A stretch of DNA of 64,000 nucleotides from Phytophthora colocasiae (Eukaryota > Oomycota > Peronosporomycetes > Peronosporales > Peronosporaceae): NCBI GenBank assembly GCA_018806915.1, contig JAGKQI010000103.1, positions 1 through 64,000 of the forward strand, given 5' to 3'. A program made the translations under genes and the position numbers. Shown piece after piece: positions 53,798 through 62,165 of this stretch. Within the stretch, counting starts at the first letter, position 1. Every line of letters begins with the position of its first letter. The notes under the pieces were generated by a model. That model searched no databases, had not been told where the DNA came from, and saw nothing but the letters and a program-made list of their open reading frames with translations.

Positions 53798-53913
53798 CTC
53801 TTATGTTCATTATGCTGCCGTACACCTTGCTTTTTCACCGCCCCGCAACAACCCATGCTCTCTATGCTACAGCTCCATGCGATCTCGACACATGCGCCAC
53901 GTGCCACTTATCG

Positions 53914-54150
53914 ATTTGTTTCTTGACGCGTAAGTGCGCTGGGACTATCGCTTGGTGAAAAGCATGGAGAACGTGGCCGTTGTACGCTACTCCCTGTTGC
54001 TTCAAGATGTGCTGCACGTTCTGATAAGTGTCGGGACCCTTGATAAGGCAACGCACGAGCCCGTGCACGAGTTGAGCTCCTTCGGCGTGGTCTGCTAGCG
54101 TTCGCGCTGTGCATGGTAGTGCAACCGCACGCAACTTCGAGATTGAACTT
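53914..54150 (-). pseudogene. Unrecognised ORF fragment at the array edge
   Basis: On the minus strand a frame without ATG reads LPCTARTLADHAEGAQLVHG and AYNGHVLHAFHQAIVPAHLR before running into array sequence. It looks protein-like rather than random, but I do not recognise it. It may be the end of a gene cut when the array edge formed. Confidence 0.3.
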
Positions 54151-54153
54151 CAA

Positions 54154-54890
54154 CCTATGTTATTTCTTATGAGTTAAGATAGTTGGTCGATTTGCTGGGC
54201 GATTGATGAATCGCTCAATCCAATTTGGAGTAGAACCCACAATATCACAGGTCGCTTGTTCCGGCTCTCTCCGCTGCCAATAGAAACTATTAAAAGTTTT
54301 TATCTAAAAAAATGATATTTTTTATTCTTTTTTCCCTTAAGCGCGATTTTACGTATCTGTAAATTTGTATTCCAAAACCAATCATATTACAAGGCACAAC
54401 GCTCTATTCAGTCTTATTGTGCAGTACAATGCGGGCTAGGACCAAGATTTCAATATAGAAAGCGAGATCCAGTGCGCGCAAACTTCCGGACTACAGTAGA
54501 GCCATGTAACCAGATTCCGACCACCAGCGAAGAGAACACGAGCGGGAACACGAACTCCAGCTAGGCGCGTCGGCGTTCCCGAGAGAAGGCCACTATTTGG
54601 GTTGCAACAGTCTATTTTGGTAATTCGATTTGACTGGGTTCATTCGATGAAAAAACTTTTAAATCGAAAAATAAAATGTTTTAGATTTTTATTTTTATTT
54701 TGATAAAAAAAGGTTCTACATTTTTATTGCCATCACTGCCGTGGCTAGGATTGCCTTTCGGGGAAATCTTCTTATTCGCTTCACGACACCGCCCTTGCAG
54801 GGGGAGCCATCCATTTCCGACGGATGCAAACGCCTGTAGGAGCCCAAATAGTGGACCGTCTATATTTTTGAGTGTACAAACTTTTACTAC
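54154..54890. other. AT-rich intergenic stretch
   Basis: It has several A and T runs (near 54305-54345 and 54650-54715) and no convincing gene, RNA or repeat structure on either strand. Confidence 0.5.
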
Positions 54891-55593
54891 TGCCGTTTAT
54901 AAATTTATGTAGTACAGATTGTACTATTGTGCTTTGCAAGAGTTTTGGCATACATAAAAATGTTATTTTAGACGCTAGCAACGGAGTACCCCATTTAAAA
55001 TCTAACAACCGTTCTTACCACCCTTGCGTGGCACGCGTCGAGCCGTACCTTTCTCGGTACCTATCATACGTTATTTAGAGAGAAGATTGCACTAACGCGT
55101 GCCGTGAGGGTAGTTTTGTATAGTGCTATTGCGATGTCTCTCTCTTTGCCTGACGAGTTGCAGGTTCATTTAACGGTGAATATTGGGCATCCATACACAA
55201 ACCGAAGTGTTCCTTGCTGACCATGCAAACCGTCGAAGTACGTATCGCCCATCTTTCGCAGCCTCGTCGAGAAAAAACAATTGTTCGGGACCACGGTAAA
55301 AAGGGGCCAACTTCTTGCAGTACGCATCAATTTCGGCCGGAACACTCTCCCTTGCTCTCTTAGTCTCTTAGTCAGAACTTTACGCTTGAGACCAAAGTCA
55401 AACCGCAAAGCTCTGCATATTGTTGCAGTTGAAACGTTAGGTAGAGCAGGAAATCTCGTCTTAAGAGCTTCTTGGAGTTCCTCGATATAGAAACAGGGCT
55501 GTTCCTCCACAAACCCTTTAACAAACTTGATGCATTGAAGAGGCCACCGTGTCTTTCGTTTAATTTGTACGTTAGGCATGACGTTCCCATGAC

Positions 55594-56497
55594 CAGGGGT
55601 CAAGAGTACTTAGGGTGTGCAGTGCAAATCAGTACTATATCAGCAGTACTTTGCCATAGTACTTCATTAATTTGCATCGCTAAATCAGAACTCAAAAATA
55701 GTACTTCATCACTTGCGTTCAACGTTGATGCATCACTTTTCAACATTGACGTATCACTTGCACTCACAACTGAAAGATTAAGCGCCTCACGGCGCTGATA
55801 GTTGCTAGTTGCGGGTGCGGGTGTGTGCGAAACACTTGGCACCTGGTTGCTTGACCCAAGGACAAAATCTTCAGTTGATATGCTGGTTTGCCCACGCGTA
55901 CGAAGTGAAGGTGACGATGAAACCAAGCACATCTCTCCCAAGAAGCTAAGAAAGAGGCGCTCAAGATCGAACAGGATGTGAAAAGCGTGCTTTCTTCTGG
56001 CAAATCACTGCTTTACAATGCACACCGCGAAGTATTTTGCTCGCTTTACTCACCCACGTCCTGTCACCCGGAAAGCGTGGCAAAATATCTACGCCTCGAA
56101 GTAGATCTTGTACCTAGCGTGAATGATGAAACTGTGATTTCCTGCACTGGCACGAGTTTGGCTGGGAAGAAGCGCTTCCAACGCGTTTCAGGAACGCGTA
56201 TACACTACAGGCGGTTCGTAAAGAATTTGTTGCGGACTCAAACCGACAATGAACGGGCAGAAAAGCAGGTATTGTTGAAGCACAACGAGAAGAAGATCCG
56301 ACGTACATGTATGGAACAATCCGGTCAAGGTGTAAGCCTCACTGAGCTTGTCGAGATCGATTGACTAGTACTTGAGTACTTGTAATGCATTAATTCATTT
56401 GCTTTGTGTGCGACGTGAAGTACTTAATCACTTTCACATCGTCCGTAGCCCAAACTGCTGCATCACTTGAAAAAATGGCCAGTACTCTTGACCCCTG
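55594..56497. mobile_element. 904-bp hAT-type non-autonomous element
   Basis: Perfect 17-bp inverted ends CAGGGGTCAAGAGTACT (55594-55610 and 56481-56497) are flanked by 8-bp copies CCCATGAC (55586-55593) and CCCATGGC (56498-56505), equal at 7 of 8 bases. CAGGG-type ends and 8-bp duplications are hallmarks of hAT elements. Many AGTACT or GTACTT motifs lie near both ends, as expected for transposase-binding subterminal repeats. It encodes no transposase. Confidence 0.85.
55930..56364 (+). CDS. Open frame inside the hAT-type element, unknown
   Basis: An open frame of about 140 codons without an obvious ATG start runs to the TGA at 56362 (LSQEAKKEALKIEQDVKSVL to GQGVSLTELVEID). It is charged and helical, with basic stretches. 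It may be a captured or relic exon; no family recognised. Confidence 0.3.
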   Translation, partial: HLSQEAKKEALKIEQDVKSVLSSGKSLLYNAHREVFCSLYSPTSCHPESVAKYLRLEVDLVPSVNDETVISCTGTSLAGKKRFQRVSGTRIHYRRFVKNLLRTQTDNERAEKQVLLKHNEKKIRRTCMEQSGQGVSLTELVEID

Positions 56498-56639
56498 CCC
56501 ATGGCGCCTGAAGAGCAAACCCCATCGCGAAATCGACCGTGTAGAAACTCCTATCACTGACGCTACAACCGCTAGGTCTATATCGTAGAGGTACGTTAAA
56601 ACGATAGACCGCCAACGCTTGTCAATTGAAATTGTCATC

Positions 56640-57029
56640 TTGCTGTTAACTCTGACTGAAGGAGAGTGTTAGAGTATTCTAGACGCGCTTTTACTACAGC
56701 CATTCAACGAAAATCGGCCTCAAAATAACCTTAACTCTTCACTTTAGACTGCTATTCAATGCTTATTCGAAGATGTCTCGCTCTAACTCAACGTTGGAGC
56801 CTGTGGTTTAGCCACAACGCGTGCAAGGCACATTATATTTTAGAGGTAAACTTCTTATCACAAGTCCGTGGTTTATAGAAGTTAGTTGCAAAATTAGGGG
56901 TAGTTGCCGATTTCCCTCGAGTTTCACTTGATTTCTGTATTGATTTCAAACTCGCGGAGGGCCTTCCAAAAAAGAAGACTCAAGCCTTCAGCTGAGTGAG
57001 AGAAGGCGGCGACAAAGGAGGAGCTGGCC
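56640..57029. other. Intergenic region upstream of CK2 alpha
   Basis: About 390 bp with no coding signal. It probably contains the promoter of the downstream kinase gene; no specific element was identified. Confidence 0.5.
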
Positions 57030-58320
57030 ATGAGTCGTGCTCGTGTGTACTGCGACGTGAATGAGACGCGCCCACGCGAGTATTGGGACTACGAGACGCT
57101 GAATGTTGCGTGGGGGTACGTGTCCTCTCTCTGACTTTGCTTTTAACTTCTTTACCTCGCTTCCCCCTTCGAAATCTTTTCGCTTTCGAGGGGAATCGGC
57201 GAGATGAGCGCAACTTTGGCTCTACTGGGAGTATTATGTGATCTTGTTAGCCTTAAGAAATGCTCATATATCCTCTTACTGTACAGGGACCAGGACAACT
57301 ACGAGGTGATTCGCAAGATCGGCCGGGGCAAGTACAGCGAAGTGTTTGAAGGCTACAATGTGGCCAACAACTCTCGTTGTGTCATCAAGATCCTCAAGCC
57401 TGTGAAGAAGAAAAAAATCAAACGGTGTGTCCGTCTGTAGAGCTATTTGGCCATGGTATAAAATTCTCTGACCATTGTTTTCTTTACATCTGTGCAGTGA
57501 AATCAAGATTCTGCAGAACCTGTCGGGCGGCGTGAATATCGTGCAACTATTGGATGTGGTGCGCGACCCGCAGTCCAAGACCCCCAGCCTTGTGACTGAG
57601 TATGTGAACAATACTGACTTCAAGACACTGTACCCAACACTGAGCGACTTCGACATCCGCTACTACCTGTTCGAACTGCTGAAGGCATTGGACTACTGCC
57701 ACTCCAACGGTATCATGCACCGTGATGTCAAGCCTCATAATGTAATGATCGACCACGAGAAGCGACAGCTACGCCTCATCGATTGGGGCCTCGCCGAGTT
57801 CTACCACCCAGGCCGCGAATATAATGTCCGTGTAGCTAGTCGCTACTTTAAGGGACCAGAGTTGCTGGTGGATATGCAAGAGTATGACTACTCGCTGGAC
57901 ATGTGGAGTCTGGGCTGCATGTTTGCTGCCATGATATTCCGCAAGGAGCCGTTTTTCCACGGCCACGACAATTGCGACCAGTTGGTAAAGATCGCCAAGG
58001 TGAAAGGCACAGACGAGCTGTTCGACTACCTCACGACCTACGACCTGGAGCTAGACCCACAGTATGACGGCATTCTGGGCACGCACACGAAGAAACCGTG
58101 GGAGAAGTTTATCACACAAGATAACAAACACCTGATTTCCCCGGAGGCCCTCGATTTCCTGGATGGCCTGTTGCGTTACGATCACCAGGAGCGACTAACA
58201 GCGAAGGAGGCGATGCAGCACGCGTACTTTCAGCCCGTGCGTGATGCGGCCGAGCAGAAGCTGCGTGGTAGCGCGCATCACACCGATGAGATCACCAGCG
58301 TATCCGACTCAAGTGCGTAA
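57030..58320 (+). CDS. CK2A: Casein kinase II catalytic subunit alpha (CK2 alpha)
   Basis: Three exons, 57030-57115, 57287-57424 and 57498-58320, with GT-AG introns of 171 and 73 nt, give 348 aa. It is a Ser/Thr kinase that phosphorylates acidic sites in many proteins and works as a tetramer with the beta subunit. Visible: glycine loop [11 protein letters not shown] (41-51), catalytic Lys63, basic cluster [10 protein letters not shown] (66-75), HRD with Asp151, and DWG (170-172) in place of DFG, which is diagnostic of CK2. Length fits the family (about 330-390). Both splice junctions fall inside codons and restore the conserved sequence. The last about 20 residues are divergent and acidic. 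Confidence 0.97.
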
Positions 58321-58714
58321 GTCGTGGTGAAACCCTCGTTCCTAGAATGAGAAGAGCTTGAAAGAAAGCGCAGACCAGTACTGCTGTGGAGGTGGTGCTG
58401 AGTGTGTTTCGAGTGATGATCAGCCATTGACCTTCTTTGAAAGTTGCTCGACTTCCGACAGAGCAGGACAATGGCACGAGGAGCGAGCGGGCGTAGATAA
58501 CACAACGAGACACAATACAAGGACATGCCACGCATAGAAGGAAGATGAGCACGAAGAGAGATCTTCGCGGACAACGACAACTAGCGAGGCAGGATACGTT
58601 TGCCTTCTTTGAATTTTGACGGCGTGATAGGAGGCAATAGCGTGAGTGTGGCGGTGTAACGTGTATACGAACTTTTTTTCATTTTCTATCCATCGATCTG
58701 AACTCGATACATAG
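58321..58714. other. Convergent 3' region between CK2 alpha and the RIIa gene
   Basis: No gene seen. It should hold the 3' UTRs of the two converging genes. Confidence 0.5.
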
Positions 58715-59047
58715 TTACTCTTTCGCATCTAGATCTTGGCGGATACTTGCTCGGTCTCTCGAAAAAAACTCGTAGGCAAATGTGCTTGTGTTGGCTGGCC
58801 TGTTGCGTAGAATTCCTCGCATTAAGGCACGCATGAGTTTGGCCACATCCGGGTGGTCTCGCAGATACTGCTCGTTGTCCATTCGGATCACGACCTGCAC
58901 CACCAGAAAACAAGTAAGTTTATCACCGATACCATTTATTCCTTTTTAAACGTAGTGATGCCTGACCTTCGCCTCATTGAGAGCCGACAATTGCTGAGGC
59001 GTCAGCACCTGCATTTTGCCGACCGGAGCCACGACCTCGTCCTCCAT
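58715..59047 (-). CDS. Small RIIa-domain protein (RIIAD1-like)
   Basis: Two exons on the minus strand, 59047-58967 and 58894-58715, with a 72-nt GT-AG intron between whole codons, give 86 aa. After a short N-terminus (LTPQQLSALNEAK), the protein has VIRMDNEQYLRDHPDVAKLM and RNRPANTSTFAYEFF, the pattern of the RIIa dimerisation-docking domain as in RIIAD1-type proteins. RIIa domains form helical dimers that bind amphipathic helices of anchoring proteins, often in cilia and flagella, which fits zoospore-forming oomycetes. Start chosen because the first exon supplies the family-like N-terminal helix. It shares a 188-bp divergent upstream region with the PPR gene. Confidence 0.82.
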
Positions 59048-59235
59048 CGTTTCCTCTTTGCGTCTTTTCGATATCGTTGTATTATGTGGTGCACTTTAAT
59101 TAATGTATACTTAGTTCAAGTGAATATTTGGACCATTGCCCACCGCTCACTCCATAGTAGGGAGCTCATCAAAGCGCAAAGAGACCCAAGCTCCGCAGTC
59201 AACAGTGTCCTCGTATCTGCTTCTCCAGTCAAAGT

Positions 59236-61929
59236 ATGTGGCGTGCTTGTCGTGTTGCTGCGCTACGCCAGCTGCGGAGTCAATCTGCTCAAGCGCCTAC
59301 GACCCACGCGGCAATGGCGTTGCAGGTTCTTGGATCTACCAATCGCAGCTTTACCAACCTCGCCGGAGTTGACCGCAACGTGTTGCTTACTCGCTCCGCA
59401 CGCGACCTACGTGATGTTCTAGGTGATTCACAGATTGGAAAAGTGTCTAGGGCGCTCAAGACCGAGCTAAATGAGGCCATGGCACGCGAGAACGTTACCA
59501 GCGACGAGATCATCGACCTATTCACGGTGGGACAGAAGACGCGTGCTGTCGCCGTCATGCTGGACGCCTTCGCCTTCCTGGAGAAAAAATATCCGTCGCA
59601 CATCAATTTTGCAGTGTATGGTGAGATATTCCGCATCCTGCAGCGCAAGAAAGACAACAAGCGTCTCATTCAGATCTACGAGACGGCCAAGCCCCGCTTC
59701 CAGGCGGTGCCGGAGATGATCTACCGTTTTGGCATTGTTGGTCATTTGCAGGATGACAATATGGATGAAGCTATCAAGATCTGGCAGGAAATGAGTGATG
59801 CTGGCCACGAGACCACCAACGAAATCACCTCGCGCCTAATGATGGCATACGCGCGTAAGGGTAATGTGGAGAAGGTGCAGGAACTGTACGACATGGTGGA
59901 CCCTCAGATTGGATACTGGCACGAATCGTGCATCGACCGCGTCATTCTTAGTATGGGCATTATCGAGAAGCCTGCCAAGTCCTTCGAGTTTTACAGCAAC
60001 TCGAGCATGAAACTCAACGGTGGCACACTGATTGCTCTGCTGAGTGTTTGCACCAACAACAACTGCAGGCAACAGGCTTCTGATATCCTTGCCAATCGTA
60101 AAAAGTTCGACCTTCGCCTCGATGCTCGTGGATATAACCGCATTATGACGACGCTGGAGTTTCTGGAACGTAATGACGAGATCAAGGAAATTCTGGAGGA
60201 GATGGATGAAAACAATGTTCAGTTTGATACCAGAACAAATTCCATTATCGACCGCAACGCAAATTACCTTAAAGGCACCAAGTTTTTTGCTGATCCTCTC
60301 AAGAGCAAGGCTGCAGGATACACTTTGAGTCCGCGTATTCGCGAGATGCTTGCTGAAGGAGATGCAAGTGGTGCGGCCGCTCTGGCAGACTCGATTGTGA
60401 AGCCGGTGGAGCAGTCGCAGGTGCCGGAAGATTTTGAAGGTGAAATTCCGGAAGGCGCGCTGTTTGTGAGCCCTTCTGTGGCTAGGGATGTTGTCCAAGC
60501 CTACATCAGGACAAACCAGCACGATAAGGTGGGTGCTCTGGTTAAGGGCTTCTCTGTGGTGCATGGTAAGTATGCGCATGCTCTGGCCGAAGTGGTTGTA
60601 AACTACCTGAAGCTGAGAACCAAGATGGGAGATGAACTCAGCTACGCTGCCAACAAGGCAATGCTTTATCAAGGCATTCGGATTTACCGTGTGGATGACA
60701 CACTGACACTTTTCCGTCGCTTCCATGACCCTGATGCTTCGATCGCATTGTTCAACCAGATTCTAGCCGCATATTGGGGAAAGGAAGGTAGAAATGAACC
60801 AATGGTATCTGAAGACAAAGAGGAGGACGAGGCCAAGTCAAAGCCGTACTACGTGAATTTCAGCATCGGTAAGGTCAGCAACCTGGTCTTGCAAACACTA
60901 GTAGAAAACGGGAGACTGGAAGAAGCTCTGGAAACGTTGAATAAGATGGAGAGCCGTGACCTGCAGGTATCGTCACCCAACTACGTCACGATCTTCAATT
61001 CATTACGCAGGAACATTCAGAGCCCCAACGGCGACAAGAAGAAGAACAAAGGGATGTACGACATCAACAGCGTTCAGGCCGCTCTGGAGGACATGAGAAG
61101 CCGTGGTTTAAAGGCGAGCAGGGCCGTCGTGGGCAATTTGTGCCCTGTCTATATTGGAGCTAACAAGCAGCAGCGCCTGGAGCTACTGGAGGCTTTTGCC
61201 GAGGCTCAACAGAATCCTGACGACAGCTACGTTTTGCCGCACCTATGCTACGATGTGTTGATGCAATTCATGGCAAAAGAAGGTGACCTCTCTGACGTGA
61301 AGGCGCTATATGCTGAGGCCGTGACAACCCTGAACAACAAGGAGGAGCTCGGTGTTCCGCGTGGTTGGGTGACTAACATTGTATTGAAACTCGTCAAGGA
61401 TGGCAACATTGAAGAAGCTGATCAACTCACAAAGCAAATGCTAGAGTCATGTGGCGGATACACATACCGAGCTGTGGTATCGGTGCTGCGCGGAGCTGTG
61501 GAGTGCCAGAAGCCAGAGACCATTGACTCTATGTTGGAGTTGCTGGACAACCGTAGCTTCCATATGCCTCTGAAGGACGCCTACGAGCTCGTGCACTTGT
61601 GCCAAAAGAACGAACTCGCGCTAAAGATGCTGGATATCATTCGCATCTTCGAGAAGTCCAACCTGAAGGACGTACCCCCTGCTGAAGATGGAAAGGGAAA
61701 CCTGGAAGCTGCGTTCTTCAAGCGCCTACAATACGACGTTTACGCGCTTCAAAAGGTGAAGACCATGTACAAGGTGGCTTTGAGATCGTGCGAGAAGAGC
61801 GGCCTCTGGAAGCAAGCGTTTGCATTGCGCGACCAGATGACCACGCTTCTGGGCCAAGAGGCAATGGACGAGATCACTGTGGCTCCATCAAAGAAGATCC
61901 AGGAGCGTGAGGAAGAGCAGCACCAATAG
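59236..61929 (+). CDS. Pentatricopeptide-repeat-like protein, probably mitochondrial
   Basis: An uninterrupted 897-aa frame from ATG 59236. The N-terminus (MWRACRVAALRQLRSQS) is Arg-rich with no acidic residue, like a mitochondrial targeting peptide. The rest is made of helical-pair repeats of about 35 residues, for example VYGEIFRILQRKKDNKRLIQ followed by IYRFGIVGHLQDDNMDEAIK, and later VSNLVLQTLVENGRLEEALE. PPR proteins bind organellar RNA for processing or translation. A charged acidic linker (SEDKEEDEAKSK) splits the protein near residue 530, and the C-terminal tail is charged (KKIQEREEEQHQ). Target RNA unknown. The next gene is a tandem paralogue. Confidence 0.85.
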   Translation: MWRACRVAALRQLRSQSAQAPTTHAAMALQVLGSTNRSFTNLAGVDRNVLLTRSARDLRDVLGDSQIGKVSRALKTELNEAMARENVTSDEIIDLFTVGQKTRAVAVMLDAFAFLEKKYPSHINFAVYGEIFRILQRKKDNKRLIQIYETAKPRFQAVPEMIYRFGIVGHLQDDNMDEAIKIWQEMSDAGHETTNEITSRLMMAYARKGNVEKVQELYDMVDPQIGYWHESCIDRVILSMGIIEKPAKSFEFYSNSSMKLNGGTLIALLSVCTNNNCRQQASDILANRKKFDLRLDARGYNRIMTTLEFLERNDEIKEILEEMDENNVQFDTRTNSIIDRNANYLKGTKFFADPLKSKAAGYTLSPRIREMLAEGDASGAAALADSIVKPVEQSQVPEDFEGEIPEGALFVSPSVARDVVQAYIRTNQHDKVGALVKGFSVVHGKYAHALAEVVVNYLKLRTKMGDELSYAANKAMLYQGIRIYRVDDTLTLFRRFHDPDASIALFNQILAAYWGKEGRNEPMVSEDKEEDEAKSKPYYVNFSIGKVSNLVLQTLVENGRLEEALETLNKMESRDLQVSSPNYVTIFNSLRRNIQSPNGDKKKNKGMYDINSVQAALEDMRSRGLKASRAVVGNLCPVYIGANKQQRLELLEAFAEAQQNPDDSYVLPHLCYDVLMQFMAKEGDLSDVKALYAEAVTTLNNKEELGVPRGWVTNIVLKLVKDGNIEEADQLTKQMLESCGGYTYRAVVSVLRGAVECQKPETIDSMLELLDNRSFHMPLKDAYELVHLCQKNELALKMLDIIRIFEKSNLKDVPPAEDGKGNLEAAFFKRLQYDVYALQKVKTMYKVALRSCEKSGLWKQAFALRDQMTTLLGQEAMDEITVAPSKKIQEREEEQHQ

Positions 61930-62165
61930 ACCAGGAAAATCTTTAGTGGCTCATGCAACATATCGACATTGCGGCGATACTGTGCATAGGTGACGAAGTG
62001 ATCAATGTAGGTAGTCAGCGGATAGACACTCAGCTAGAAACCAACAATAAAGGAAGAAAAACAACAGCAGTTCTCAAGCAAGGTACTGGTGTTGTAGAGT
62101 TTTACCTGCTGGTCTCAGATAATACTCGTGTGTTGATTGGCCCAGTTTGCATTATTGTTGATCGG

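Larger units (their letters stand above)
51231..53913 (+). repeat. tRNA Ala-His array, right block (units 54-58) and array end
   Basis: It resumes with the target duplication AGGCG after element B. Units 54-57 carry the same right-end variants as units 46-53. Unit 58 stops abruptly after CACTTATCG at 53913, where unrelated sequence begins. Confidence 0.95.
55166..56638 (-). pseudogene. IS630/Tc1-like transposase pseudogene split by a hAT-type element
   Basis: On the minus strand, an ATG at 56638 starts a helix-turn-helix region (LAVVASVIGVSTRSISRWG), cut at 56498 by the inserted element. The frame resumes at 55585, without shift, with a second DNA-binding part (YIEELQEALKTRFPALPN, STATICRALR). 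About 55330 the frame changes, and the next frame shows PEQLFFLDEAAKDGRYVLRR, the first Asp motif of the DDE catalytic core. The rest of the core was not found. Tc1/IS630 transposases cut and paste DNA at TA sites. This copy is inactive. Confidence 0.75.

Noticed and set aside
8356..53913. CRISPR-like array
   Set aside because: Units are about 630 bp and nearly identical throughout, with no short repeat alternating with unique spacers, and they contain tRNA genes in a eukaryotic context.
58420..58728. 102-codon minus-strand ORF between CK2 alpha and the RIIa gene
   Set aside because: No domain or family-like pattern, and it overlaps the 3' end of the RIIa gene in a different frame; treated as a chance frame.
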